Notes under the pieces: model-generated
What the model was told of the DNA's origin: nothing
Databases searched by the model: none
Seen by the model: only the letters and a program-made list of their open reading frames with translations
Shown: positions 1-12,073 of the stretch, piece by piece
How positions within the stretch are numbered: the first letter of the stretch is position 1
Layout of the letters: every line of letters begins with the position of its first letter
Translations under genes and position numbers: made by a program
NCBI GenBank assembly: GCA_002917075.1
Contig: NTMA01000037.1
Location: forward strand, 62,001-126,000
Direction of reading: 5' to 3'
Length of the DNA: 64,000 nt
Source of the DNA: Hawksworthiomyces lignivorus
Lineage: Eukaryota > Ascomycota > Sordariomycetes > Ophiostomatales > Ophiostomataceae

Positions 1-1
1 T

Positions 2-1522
2 GTTCGTCCTTGTAGTATTTACGACCAGGCCCCGGCAATCGACGCCTCTGCCTTCGGCCACCAGAAGCTGATCATCCTGTGGCGCACCCTCGTTCTCTCC
101 AGCATGGGCAAGACGCTGTTTCCGTACTGCCTGTGGATACAGGATCTGAAGCTGAGCGACTTCCGAGAGCTCATTGCGTTTGCTGTGCGATACAACGCGC
201 TGGACTTCTTCTTTGGCGGCGACATGGCCCCCTACCGGGTCATGCAGCAGTCGACCACGGCCAACGTGGTGACGAGGCAGAACCTGCCGCGCCTGGACGT
301 GACGGCCATCAGCAACAAAGTGGGCGAGGCGATCACGCTCTTTGTCAAAGAGTCGGCCGACCAGGACAACCGTGCCGTGGCGCTGACGCACCTGGACGCG
401 GAGACGATCCCGCGGGACGTGCTGCCGGTCTGGGTCTCCCGGCTGGCGACCCTGGTGTCCCTGCGCATCCAGGACGGCTCGGCCATCGGCGAAAAGGCGG
501 CCGTCGCCATCCGCGACAACTGCCCTAGCTTTCAGGAGCTGACCTGCTTCTTCTGCGAAGGGCCGTCGGTGGACGAGGACCTGGCCGCCTTCTTCCGCAC
601 GCTGCGGCCCAACACGCTGCAGGCCTTCAGCGTCAGCAGCCGCAACAACCTCGGCAAGGAGGCCCTCGCGGCGCTGTCGTGCCACGCCTCGTCCCTGAAG
701 CGCCTAGGGCTCATGGGCCTGCAGAACACGGCGTTCGGCCACCTCGGCGCGCTGCGGCCGTGCGTGGCGCTCGAGCGCCTCGAGCTCGAGGGCGAGCGCT
801 CTGCCACGGTGGACTGGCAGGCCGAGTACGAGGTGTCGTTTGCCGACACGGCCGCCTGGCTCGGCGCCTGCGCGTCGCTGGTCGGTCTCAAGCTGTGGAA
901 CGTCCCCAGCGCCGCCGCCCTGCTCAAGATCGTGCTCAAGTCGGCCGCAGTGCGCCTGCGGACGCTCGACCTCAAGCTCATCGACGTGGACGACGGCTTC
1001 TACGCCTCCCTCGGCCAGCAGACAGCCCTCGAGAACTTCTTCATGCGGAGCAACGACGGCCAGCTGGACAACCCGTCGCCGCAGCACGCCCAGCTCGTCC
1101 GCTCCCTCTGCAAGTGCGAGCAGCTGCGGGTCCTCGACATCATGCAGACCGTGCTCATGGCGGACGACCTCCCCGTCTTGGCCGCCTCGCTCGAGAACCT
1201 CGAGGAGCTGAGCTTCGATGGAGACCTCATGGACGACTCCATCTTGGATTCCTTCCTGGCCATGCGCAAGCTGAAAACCATCAACATCGCCGCGAGCACC
1301 GCCTTCACGGTAGACGGCCTCCTCGAGTACATTAACAGCCTTGGCGCCATGGACAGGACAGGCGGCGGCGACTTCAGCCTGGCGATCATGAACCAGTCAC
1401 TGCAGGAGAAGATCTCGCCGGAAGAGGAGCAGTTTCTCATCAACCATGCCGAGGCCACGCTCGGCGGGAAAATCGAGATTGCTTACCCGGAAGAAGAGCA
1501 CGAGAGCGACTTCTCGGATTAA
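2..1522 (+). CDS. Leucine-rich-repeat protein, 5' end cut off
   Basis: The frame is open from base 2 to the TAA at 1520-1522, so the gene enters from outside the window. The first ATG inside is at 104 (472 codons), but the 34 codons before it are open and protein-like, so 104 is probably not the true start. A TAG at 13-15 could be an intron acceptor with an exon from 16. The product has recurring LxxLxL-type spacing (for example around 610-800, 960-1000 and 1120-1300), typical of the large fungal family of F-box-like LRR proteins; the F-box itself is not visible and would lie upstream. The C-terminus is acidic, with Glu/Asp-rich final residues. The substrate is unknown. Family members often recruit targets to SCF ubiquitin ligases, but that is inference. 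Codon use is strongly GC-rich compared with later genes. Confidence 0.7.
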   Translation, partial: VRPCSIYDQAPAIDASAFGHQKLIILWRTLVLSSMGKTLFPYCLWIQDLKLSDFRELIAFAVRYNALDFFFGGDMAPYRVMQQSTTANVVTRQNLPRLDVTAISNKVGEAITLFVKESADQDNRAVALTHLDAETIPRDVLPVWVSRLATLVSLRIQDGSAIGEKAAVAIRDNCPSFQELTCFFCEGPSVDEDLAAFFRTLRPNTLQAFSVSSRNNLGKEALAALSCHASSLKRLGLMGLQNTAFGHLGALRPCVALERLELEGERSATVDWQAEYEVSFADTAAWLGACASLVGLKLWNVPSAAALLKIVLKSAAVRLRTLDLKLIDVDDGFYASLGQQTALENFFMRSNDGQLDNPSPQHAQLVRSLCKCEQLRVLDIMQTVLMADDLPVLAASLENLEELSFDGDLMDDSILDSFLAMRKLKTINIAASTAFTVDGLLEYINSLGAMDRTGGGDFSLAIMNQSLQEKISPEEEQFLINHAEATLGGKIEIAYPEEEHESDFSD

Positions 1523-1828
1523 TACGCACTATGACGATATGATAAGTGTGGACTATGTGTATTGGATTTTGCATGGCATGTTTTGGGAAGCGGCGTGTTA
1601 CGGCGTTAGATCATGATAGGTGGTTTATTGTGGATTTTCGAGGGTGTGCAAAAAGATATATTCATGGTATATCAAACGCTTCTAGATGCAAATATATATG
1701 GTAGAGTATCATGACAATAAAATATAACAACAAGAAAGCCAGACAAGTTTCGTCGGCATGAAACCCGCTCGAGACCTCCACAGTGCTTCTTGAGATGCAA
1801 CCACAGCTTTCCGTAAGCTTAAAAAAAA
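1523..1828. other. Convergent intergenic, LRR gene / PHO8
   Basis: AT-rich spacer between two converging stop codons. It should hold both 3' UTRs. No gene or structured element was seen. Confidence 0.6.
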
Positions 1829-3748
1829 TTACGATGTAGAAACCCACGAAGGATCGATGCCTTCCATCGCATAGTCTGCCGCGGAAGGACCGGTCTTTCC
1901 GGACATGGTCAACCTATTCGGATTCATCTTCTCGTTCAGCTCCTCCGTGATATAGTCGACATCGACGCCTAGGTACTCCCGCAGGAATCTGCCGACGTCC
2001 GTATTCTCGCGGTTGCCGTGCAGCTGCTCAACGGCCGGGCCGCCAGAGCTGTAAATATTGACATCCAGGGCCGAGTGGCCATGAGTGCTCCAGCCGATGT
2101 GAGCTCGCAGGCTGATGATGGCGGCAAATGCAGTAGTCGCATTCACCGGGTTCGAGGCAACCTGCTCTAGCTCCTCGTCTAGCGCGTCTGTGATTCCAAG
2201 GTGCGGGATGACCAAGTTGATGTTGATCCACTCCTTGAGTGTCTGCTGGTCCACCACGCCGCCGTCTTTCGTCAAGGAGTCGATGTGCCGGTTCAAGAGA
2301 CGGGACAGGTGCTCCGCAGAAGCCTTTGCGTTGGCCAAAAACGACGGGTACCAATTGTAAACGGGATCTTGACCCGGCTCTTCTGTAAACGAGAGAAAAT
2401 CTTAGTTAGACAGACAGACCTGCGGTAAAGGAAACAGAGGGACAGAGGGGGAAGACATACGGAGAGCAGTAGCGAGACCGCCTGTCTCGTGGTCGCTTGT
2501 AGACACGACAACGCCGTCAGTGTCGCTCTTCTCGAGGAAGTCTAGGACGATTTGGAAAGTCTTGTCGTACTCGAGCACCTCGCGCACCTGTGCGGCGGGG
2601 TCGTTGATGTGGCCGGCATGGTCGATGCGGCTGCCCTCGATCATTAGAAAAAAGCCCTTGTTGCTGTGCTTGGTCGCGTCCTCCAAGGCACGCAGCGCCG
2701 TGATGGCCATCTCGCTAAGGCTCGGGTACGTGTCGGCCATGTTGCGGCGGTCCAGCTCGAAGGGGAAGTAATGGTGCGCAAACAGACCCAGCGTGGGAAG
2801 CGTCACATTCTTGCCCAGCTTGAGGGAGTCAAAGCCAGCGCGGCTATCCACGTATGTCCAGCCCTTCTCCTGCGCAATAGCAGCCGGGTGGATGTCGTCC
2901 AGGCGGCAGCTGCCCTCTGACGAGTTGGAAAGGAAGTGGCAGCGGCCGCCGCCCAGCATGAGGTCGACGACATGACCCAGTGGGCCCTCGCCAATTTCGT
3001 GCAGTGCGATCTCGTCCTCCTGCTCGCGGTAGTTGACATGACTTGCAAAGCACGCGGGGGTCGCATCGGTGATGTCGGTGGTAACGACCAGACCCGTGTG
3101 GTAGCCGGCGCGTTTTGCTGCCTCGAGCACGGTCCCGCAGGGCGTAAAGTCTGGAAGCATGCTGATGGCGCCGTTGTACGACTTCTTGCCGCAGGAAAAG
3201 GCCGTGGCCCCAGCAGCCGAATCTGTCACCAGGCTGTTGCTGGAGCGAGTGCGGCTCGTGCCCCAGAAATGGCGGTCGAGAGACAAGGTATCATTGATGG
3301 GCAGATCGTCTACGAGCTGGCGGAAAGATCGCGTCAAGGAGAGCGATGCCGGCCCCATGCCGTCCGAGACCATGAATATGAGGTTTCGCTTGCCAGACGG
3401 CGGTGGGGGTCCTGGCCGTTCGGTTGGCTGGTTGCCCGTCGGCTGCTTGAGCTCCATCAACACGGCAAGGACGATAACAGCCGCCGTCGCGGCCAAAGCC
3501 CAAGCAAACAGAATCAGCTCGCGCAGCCGAGCCGGCCACCGGTTTGCCGCAGGTCGTGAGCCAGTTTGCCCGGCCGCAGTCGACTGCAGAGCAGCATCTT
3601 CTTCTTCGGCGAGGTCGTCAGATCGCTGGGAATCGCCAGAAGATCTCGCCTGGGCGAGGAGTGGCGTCCTAGCGGAAGGCTATTCCAGTTAGCAAAACAG
3701 AAGAGAATGACAATTCCCAACCCCCTAAAAAAGGACCGGCCTCACCAT
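1829..3748 (-). CDS. PHO8: Vacuolar alkaline phosphatase (PHO8 type)
   Basis: Three exons: 3748-3746, 3679-2461 and 2382-1829, giving 591 aa, a normal family length. The first exon is only the ATG; reading straight through it hits a TAG within eight codons, and the 66-nt intron (GTGAGG...GCTAAC...TAG) joins it in frame to PSARTPLLAQ. The second intron is 78 nt. The protein has a short cytosolic tail, one transmembrane helix (about residues 55-75, ELILFAWALAATAAVIV) and a lumenal alkaline phosphatase domain. Visible motifs are the metal-binding SDGMGP, the nucleophile Ser in VTDSAAGATA, the HAGH metal site and DHETGG. It hydrolyses phosphomonoesters in the vacuole as a type II membrane protein, as in yeast Pho8. 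It shares a divergent promoter with the hemerythrin gene. I found no CACGTG Pho4-type site in that 575-bp spacer. Confidence 0.93.
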
Positions 3749-4324
3749 GGCTCTTCAGATGCAACGTAAAGGAGTGCGGGCAGTGTGCGTATGTGCTAGA
3801 AAAAGGAAGCTAAAAAGGACCAGCGAGCAAGCAGCAACCAGGTTATATAGGTTCGAAGCAAAATGCACCGCTAGATAGGGTTAGGTAGTTTGTGAGGGGC
3901 AGGCAAAAGCAAGCTCCTGTACGAGTCATGAGGCTAAAATTGGACCTGTGCCTGTTTCGGATGTGCTGTAAAATGACATCACATGGCAATCTGGAAGCCT
4001 AAAATAGCGGCAGCCACAGGGGAGGCTCCAGCCACAAGATAACAAAATGAGCCCGGAGACCGCGCGGAGGACCTGCAAAAAGAGAAAACAGTGGGGTGGC
4101 CAATCATCGGGCCATATTTTGGCATTATTACCGGCTTGCTGGTCGCTAAAGCAGACTTCAACGGTCAGACTTTCGTAGCGCTTCCGTATAAATAAGAGAG
4201 GCTCTACGCCGGGCTCCGTATCTTTCGTAGGGTCTCAAGGGAATATTCTGTGCTGGCCAAGCAGGATATTACGCTCACTAATCGGGTGACTTCTATATAA
4301 GGCGTTGCTGTTGTCTACGATCCT
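3749..4324. promoter_or_regulatory. Divergent promoter, PHO8 / hemerythrin gene
   Basis: 575 bp between two divergent starts. TATA-like elements facing the plus-strand gene occur at 4187-4196 (TATAAATAAG) and 4294-4300 (TATATAA), 138 and 31 nt before its ATG. The second is too close to be a normal TATA box. No other motif was recognised. Confidence 0.45.
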
Positions 4325-5330
4325 ATGCCTTCTGCTCTGTTCCCATCAAGGACTCTTCCGACTCAAAGTAACATTATCAGAAGATCGGCGGCGGCGGCGA
4401 TCGAGAGCCGAGCTATCAGGAGCCGACCTGTCTCAGCTAGTCAGGGCTCGCCGAGAACGCCCCGTCTAACAGCATCTCTTCGGGGCTCCACCCGCACAGC
4501 TATACGGCAGTTCGCCTCAAACACCAGCGTACAGTCGGACAGGAATATAACAGCATCGAAGATGTCCTGTCAGTCTTCCGCTGCTCCCAAAGATGAGCCA
4601 CAAGTCTCCGCTAGCGAGACAAAGGCAGGAAGTGAGGCAGGGCAAGAGAGCGCCCAGGGTAGCGAAGAGAAGTTAGATGAACAGGAGAATGCAGGCGTCG
4701 GCGAAGAGCCAAAGCTGCCCCCGCTCTCACCTGCCGAATTCCGCGTATACAACGAGATGGCCGAGCATATGGAGTACTTTGTATGTGTGGTCCTCGCCTT
4801 TTTTGTATTCTTTGTCATTTCACTTTCTAATGAGGCCTTTTTCTCGCCTCCGACAGCACAACCACTTCCGGCAGGTCTGGACGATGATGTACAAGGCCTG
4901 CGAAGCTAGGAAGCGGCCCGCGGGTATGTCAATACGGCAGTTCCTTGACGAAGGCTTGCAGTTTATCCGCCACCTGACCGCCCACCATTCGATCGAAGAG
5001 GCATATGTCTTCCCTATGCTTGCAAAGCGCATGCCAGAGTTCCAAGCACCGGACAAAAAGAAAGGAGGCTCACAATCAAAGAGCCGAGCCAAGGCTGTCG
5101 AGCTCCTGCAGCAACATCGTGACATACATGTCGGCATGGATGCTTTCGAAAATTACCTCCAGCGCTGTCGCAACGGCGAGACTGAGCTGGACCTGTCCGC
5201 CTTGAAGGCTCAGATGGACACGTGGGGCACAGTGTTGTGGCAGCATTTGGAAGACGAGGTTGCGACTCTGGGAGCCGAAAATATGCGGAAGTACTGGTCT
5301 CAGGATGAAATGCGGCGTATGCGCATGTAG
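4325..5330 (+). CDS. Hemerythrin HHE cation-binding domain protein
   Basis: Two exons: 4325-4780 and 4857-5330, 309 aa. The 76-nt intron starts GTATGT and ends CGACAG, splitting the protein exactly between EYF and HNHF. Residues 1 to about 60 are rich in Arg, Ser and Ala with almost no acid, looking like a mitochondrial targeting sequence. Residues 80-130 are low-complexity acidic. The hemerythrin domain (about 140-300) shows the expected His/Glu ligands: HNHFRQVW, HLTAHHSIEE, LQQHRDIH and WQHLEDE, consistent with a four-helix bundle binding a di-iron centre. Fungal relatives are linked to iron or oxygen sensing and nitric-oxide handling, but the role here is not known. The start is the first ATG, 24 nt after a TATATAA. 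Confident in the domain, less so in the location. Confidence 0.88.
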
Positions 5331-7304
5331 CGTTTGCACATAGTGAAGGCCATCTCTAGAAGCTTGAATCACACTGTGAACCTCTCTTCTTCTGAGTGAG
5401 GACGAAATATCTCAAGACACGCAGTGCTCGGATTCAGTGGACAAAGACATATCAACTGGCAGCCGCTCCGCCACTGTACCACGAAAAGCAGAAACAATAC
5501 TCCGTAGCTCACCGGCCATTAAATGGCAGTCATGCCTCGCTTCGAGCAGGCTTCTCGGCTATTACATATCACGTGTAATACCACGTGATCCGCGTGAGTC
5601 TCCTTGGTCTAGAATCCTGTGGCACAAACAAGGAGTTGCATAAAATATCCCGAGATAAAATGGCCGTCAATGCGCACATGGAGACTGTGGTGATGCCGAG
5701 GTTCACGGAGACAGGAGGGGGGGGGGGGGGGTTTGGAGGAGTGCCACACTAGCCGTTCCCGATACGTGCCACACCCAAACGCGGTGTCGCGACAAAATTC
5801 ACGAAAAGCTTCATTTCGACAAGGTGAGCATGTAAGGGGGGGGGGAGAAATCTTTTGAAGGGCAGTCAACTAATATTCAAGAGCGAACTGCGACGGCAAA
5901 AACAAAAAGACCAACTACAGTATAGAAAGTTTAGAAATGCTTAAGAAGTGATGTGTTGTCATGTTGCGATTGACGGAGGAGACGAGTCGAGACTGCAGGA
6001 AATGCGCGAGACTTTGTCGAATTATTTACTTTGACGCATGTGTGTACTTCGCTAGTATTATTTGTTGACGGCAGACGAATAATAACCTCGTACAAGTATG
6101 TACGAGTACGTACGACTAGGCATATAGAAGGCCAAGACAGTTAGTTTTCTAAGTATTACTCCGTACCTTATTTATTTACACGCATGTTTACGCAGATGTA
6201 ATATGGCTGTCATTTATTACGCGCAGTCAGCTCCAGCTAGGATGGTGCAGCAAGAAGTGAGGGAAGGGGGGGAAATAACAACGATTTGAACTCGCAGGTC
6301 CAGGCTAGCAGGGATCCCAGCCAATGACGGCAAGACTTTGTGCCCCATCAAATACCAAAGCTAGCTGAACGGTAAGCATATGCTTATGGGTACAATCTCA
6401 GGAGCGTCTTATACTTAATTTTTCAATGCATCTGATGTATATTCTAATGTACCTAAAGCTGTACCAATACCCCTTATTGTGCTTCTATCCACACGGATCA
6501 GCCTAGTGCTTTTGTGCGGCGAACCTGTGGTACACCTCCAATCCAGCGCCCGCGCCCCCAGCGTCTCTCGTATACTTGTACTCACTAACAATCAGCAACC
6601 AGCGACCAGCAACCAGCAACCAGCCTCTTGCTCGTCTCTTCTTCGCTCCTTCCCTGGCAAAAGAGGTCCCCACACCCCAACCAACCTCTTTCCCTTTTCG
6701 ACCTAAACCCACCTACGACTAGGTCGCTCTTTCTCTCTCTCCCTCCCTCCTCCCTCGTCTCCCAGGCGCCCGGCTTTCCCAGCGCGACGCCATTTCACAA
6801 CACAACAAAACTCAACCGCTCCCAATCTCCCACTTCCGGCGGATCACGGCGTCCAGTTTTGCTTCATCATCGCAACCTGTTGTCGTTCTCTGTAAGTAAT
6901 TCTATTCCTATTTGCTGTCTTTTTTGTGTGAATTTTCTCTGGCTCCCTCTTCTCGGCATTTCTGCATTCTTTGCACTCGCTTTTGACCCCCTTTTTTGCC
7001 TCTAATACCTCTCCTCGTCTCGGCCATCGACAGTAAACAAAAACCCATTGGCCAGCAGATCAACCACCACATCCACATTCACATCCACAACGCATTCCTG
7101 TCGTCTGCATCTAAGCTTCGCTTTCGAATCCTGTCTCATCTTCCCTTCTAGAACCCCTCCGCCAGACTCCCTAGCCGCAGCACATTGCGTTGATTGAGAA
7201 TTCCCCGGCTAATTCTGGGTCGCTCCCCTGGTTCTTAGGTTGCCTGATCTCGACTGCCTTTTTTTTTTTCTTTTTTTCAGATGCCGATTTAAAGCCTCGC
7301 CGCC
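5331..7304. other. Intergenic, with CT-rich promoter/leader of the Mpv17-type gene
   Basis: Nearly 2 kb without a convincing gene. 5568-5589 holds an inverted pair of CACGTG boxes. 5717-5731 is a G15 run. From about 6640 the plus strand becomes strongly C/T-rich, typical of a fungal core promoter and leader. A likely 5' UTR intron runs 6892-7033 (GTAAGT...ACAG), and a T-rich tract ending in CAG at 7280 could be a second leader acceptor. Apparent reading frames in the CT-rich part are compositional. Confidence 0.5.
5568..5589. promoter_or_regulatory. Inverted pair ATCACGTG-N6-CACGTGAT
   Basis: Two CACGTG boxes (5570-5575 and 5582-5587) form a perfect 8-bp inverted repeat with a 6-nt spacer, about 240 nt after the hemerythrin stop codon. 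E-box binding by a Cbf1-type bHLH factor is inferred. Confidence 0.5.
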
Positions 7305-8552
7305 ATGTCGTTCAAGATCGAGCGGGACACATTCAAGACGCAGCAGGGCGGCGGTTCGGCCTTCCAGGGCGGCGGCTCTGCCTACCAGGGCGGCGGCTCA
7401 GCTTTCCAGGGCGGCGCCGGTTCGACCTTCCAAGGCGGTGCCTCAGCTTTCCAGGGCGGCGCCCCGGCCTTCCAGGCGCCGCAGAGTGCCGCTTCGGCCT
7501 TCCAGTCAGCCCCGAACCAGCTCACTCAGCAGCAGCTGCAACAGCAGCTGCAGCACCCCATCCGCAGCGCCATCCTCGGCCCTCCGATCCCGGGCACCAG
7601 TGGCCATCACCCCATCGCTGAGGCCGTTGGCACTGCACTGACTGGCGGCCGCGAAAATGCTGGCACCAAGGGTTACCTAGCTGTACGTCTCTGTCATGGA
7701 ACTTTGAATTTTTTAGTCGCCAATGCCAGACAAACCGTCCGGTGGATCATTGCTGGACGGCAAAGCTGACCAAAACCATGCAGGCCTACATCAAGCAGCT
7801 CGAGGAGAACCCGCTGCGGACCAAGATGCTCACTGCGGGCACCCTCGCCGGCGCCCAGGAGCTGCTGGCATCGTTCCTGGCCAAGGACCGCAACAAGCAT
7901 GGCAACTACTTCACCTCCCGCGTGCCGAAGATGGCTGCGTACGGTGCTCTTGTCAGCGCTCCCCTTGGCCACTTTCTCATCTGGGTTCTCCAGAAGATCT
8001 TCCATGGCCGCACAAGCCTGAAGGCCAAGATCATGCAGATCCTCGTCAGCAATCTAATTGTACGCCACCCCACGTCCTCGCCCGCTTGCATCTTCTTTGA
8101 ACAGATATCCCCTCATCCCCTCGCCTCGTATACGGCCGCTGTGCATTGGTCAATGAAAGCATACTCACAGACTGTAAATACAGGTTGCCCCGATCCAGAA
8201 CACGGTCTACCTGACCGCTATGGCCCTCATCGCTGGCGCCCGGACATATCATCAGGTCCGCGCCACTGTCCGCGTGGGCTTCTGGAAGGTTATGCGGGTG
8301 TCTTGGATTACGAGCCCCATCTGCCTCGCCTTCGCCCAGAAGTTCCTGCCTGAGCAGGCCTGGGTTCCGTTCTTCAACCTGGTGTCCTTCATCATCGGCA
8401 CCTACATCAACACCGTCACGAAGAAGAGACGCCTTGCTGCGCTCCGCAAGAAGCACTTCGGTGACGGTACCGGCCGCGCCGGCTCCGTTGGCGGCCGTGT
8501 CGACGATTACCCTCCGCCGCCTCCCCTCGGCGGCCAGAACCCCCCGTACTAA
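7305..8552 (+). CDS. Mpv17/PMP22-family integral membrane protein (25D9-6 type)
   Basis: Three exons: 7305-7682, 7784-8059 and 8184-8552, 340 aa, all junctions in phase 0. The start sits in GCCGCCATGT, a good context. The N-terminal about 70 residues are a low-complexity series of roughly seven [FY]QGG(G)SA units, followed by a Gln-rich patch. The Mpv17/PMP22 domain follows, with YIKQLEENPLRTKM at the start of exon 2 and the signature WITSPICLAFAQKFLPEQAWVPFFNL and GTYINTVTKKRRL in exon 3; four membrane helices are expected. The tail is Pro-rich (DDYPPPPPLGG). Family members sit in peroxisomal, mitochondrial or vacuolar membranes and probably form small-solute channels; which membrane applies here cannot be told. 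The Gly/Gln/Phe-rich head is longer than in classic Mpv17 (about 175 aa). Confidence 0.9.
7347..7507 (+). repeat. In-frame [FY]QGG(G)SA coding repeat
   Basis: A GC-rich tandem of about 21 nt (GGCGGCTC[AT]GC[CT]T[AT]CCAGG-like units) inside exon 1 of the Mpv17-family gene. It codes for around seven degenerate copies of an aromatic-Gln-Gly-Gly-Ser-Ala unit, so unit number may vary between strains. Confidence 0.75.
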
Positions 8553-9305
8553 GTCGCCACAGCATGCCACAGTGGAATTGAATTGCGGAAGAGCAAAGTA
8601 GCAAAGAAGAGCGTATCGTGGGCAGGCAAGCAAACGGTCAGAATTAAATTTCTGCAAGCCTACGCATAAAAGCACCTGCGGAGCGGGAGAAAGAGGAGAA
8701 TTGTATATGTGTAAGGAAGGCTTTTTTTGGATTTCTTTCCTATGTACGGTGTTTTGTCACTTCGTTTTTCGGGTTTGTAAAGTCCGATTTCTGTTTTCAT
8801 GTATTTCCTCTCCTGTTGCACGCTGCATATAAAGGATTCCAAGAGACATCACAGCTGGGACCATTATAAGAGACGCCACAACAAGGGAAGGTCGGTTGGT
8901 GAATGGCAATACGTGTTTTTATTTATTACATTGTGGTAAAATAGGACCTGTACTTTTTATTTTACCGTTTTGGACATCTGATCGCCTACTAACCCGGCTC
9001 TGTGATATCTCCCTACCGCGACTGTCGGCCTAAGGATAGCAGATGATCACCGCTAGAAGCTGATTCACACGTGCTAGCCAGTTCAATCGCTGGTCATCAC
9101 AGCACTGCCACTTTGGTTCGCCAGAGCAGCCAAATGGGCTCGCCTTCTACGGGGAGAACCAACAAGCCTCGGACCTGGTCCCTCAAAACTTGATGAGTCG
9201 AGTTGGCGGCAGGTACAGAGCCGCCAAGAATAGTCACGAGCGTGCCTTATCTATCATGAGGTGAACAGCCTTGAGTTTCGAACGAAACAAAACTCTCGGT
9301 CGCTT
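8553..9305. other. Convergent intergenic
   Basis: 3' flanks of the Mpv17-type gene and SNF8. A T-rich stretch lies near 8700-8830. No gene seen. Confidence 0.55.
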
Positions 9306-10208
9306 TCACACGTCGAGAATAGCGTCGTGGCCTTCCAGCATGAAGCCAGGGCTCCAGTACTCCACCTCGATCGACTGCTTGTCTACCCAAAGCATACTCT
9401 CACCCACGAGGTCGTCTATGGCTGTCTGCGCGCGTGCCCGCGCCCAGTGCAGATTGATCATCAACATCGAGACGCTCACATACCCCAGCATCTGCACGGC
9501 TTCGAGAACGGCACTCTGGTCGGTGTTGAGCTCACGCGGCACAGAGCGGATGTATGGCTTGCTGCCAACCTTGATTATAGAGTATGCGGAGCCCAGCGGC
9601 TGCAGCGTCGCGACGGCCCGGAGGATGTCATCTCTTGAAGAGCGAATTAGCACAGGCAATTAGTACACCGGCTCTCGTGCCGAGGACAACGCCCACAGAG
9701 AGCTGATATATATACATATAGATGTATGTATATATAAAAAGAAGAGAGAATCATACTCGGTCACCTCTGGTGCTCCTTCCATGCGTGCTCGCGTGATGTG
9801 ATCTTTCACCTTGCGGATCTCAATCAGGCCGCCGTTCTCAGCCCGCGTGGCCGCGCAGACCTCGACCACGCGCACGGCCAGCTCAAAGTAGAAGTCGTTG
9901 ACGGAGCGCCCCAGCAGCTGCGCCCAGATGGACCCGCTGCCCCCAGACGCGCTGCTGTTGCTGCTAGCCAGCGGATCCACGCCGATGGCTGAGCACATGC
10001 GCGCGAACTGGGCGCGGAAGGTCGGGTTCGACCGGATGTCCTTGGCGTGCGTCTGCGCGAACTGCTGCAGCAGCGACCGGAACACGGCCATCTGCGTCTC
10101 GAGCGCCTGCGCGTTCGCCGACCGGAGGCTGGAGCCGTGCGAGGCATACTGCGCCGACGTCAGGCGCGAGCGGTCAAATGCCGCCAGCCCGACGCCCTTG
10201 CGTGACAT
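9306..10208 (-). CDS. SNF8: ESCRT-II subunit SNF8/VPS22
   Basis: Two exons: 10208-9757 and 9633-9306, 259 aa, the usual length. The product matches EAP30/Snf8: it opens MSRKGVGLAAFDR, then a coiled N-terminal part with ALETQMAVFRSLLQQFA and NPTFRAQFARMC, then two winged-helix domains ending EYWSPGFMLEG. It forms ESCRT-II with Vps25 and Vps36 and sorts ubiquitinated cargo into multivesicular endosomes. The intron (123 nt) has donor GTATGA, a GCTAATT branch-like site and an unusual AAG acceptor. Using AAG gives EVTE-DDILRAV in frame; the next AG, 2 nt on, would make an immediate stop. The gene is divergent from RPS16. Confidence 0.93.
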
Positions 10209-10815
10209 GGCTCGTCTAGCAGGCGCCGAGACTCGTAAAGCGGCAAAGTTGCCGAGGCGTACAGAATACCTTCTGCGTAAAATCGTCAAAGGCGAGGGGG
10301 ACGGATCAAGGCTCTTATCGGAGACTCCAAGTCGTAGGCAATATCACGCAGCGGCTCCCGCCCACCAAAAACCTATGCCGGCTTTTTTGTCGACCAGAGC
10401 TTCGGCGGAGTCGTATACCGCCCGCCCTGAGACCGGTTTATCTTATCTCTTCTATGGTATTACGGAGTATTGATATGTATGTATGCATGTACAGTGTGTA
10501 CGAGTTCTCGTAGCAATTGAATTACAGGAAGTGGGGTGTGTGTCTTTGTCATCGCGAACAAGAAATAAACTCACGTGCTGATAAGCTAGCTCAATTCGAA
10601 ATATTGTCACATGACCTGAGTAGAGACTATTTTCGGTTTAGTGTGGAAAATATCCCACAACCCTAAGTCCCAGAGGAAAGTTTGTGCCGCCCCAAACTTT
10701 TTTTTTTCACCTTTCCGCCCTTCTTCCAAATCCGCAAATCTTTCGCAACGGAGACCACCCAGTATCATTCTCTCTCGACAACCCTCTCCAAAAACCCGCA
10801 CAACAAATCGCAAAG
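10209..10815. promoter_or_regulatory. Divergent promoter SNF8 / RPS16 with Cbf1- and Tbf1-like sites
   Basis: 606 bp between divergent starts. Seen: CACGTG at 10572-10577, TCACATGA at 10607-10614 and AACCCTAA at 10659-10666, the last about 150 nt before the RPS16 ATG. CACGTG is the Cbf1 E-box and ARCCCTAA the Tbf1 consensus, the pair described for ribosomal-protein genes in Candida. Assignment here is inference. Confidence 0.5.

Positions 10816-12073
<1,258 letters not shown>

Noticed and set aside
6270..6365. tRNA-like fragment on the minus strand (GAGTTCAAATC T-loop-like, and GTTCAGCTAGC D-arm-like).
   Set aside because: The T-stem pairs at only about half its positions and no acceptor stem joins the ends. 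Could be a decayed tRNA or chance.
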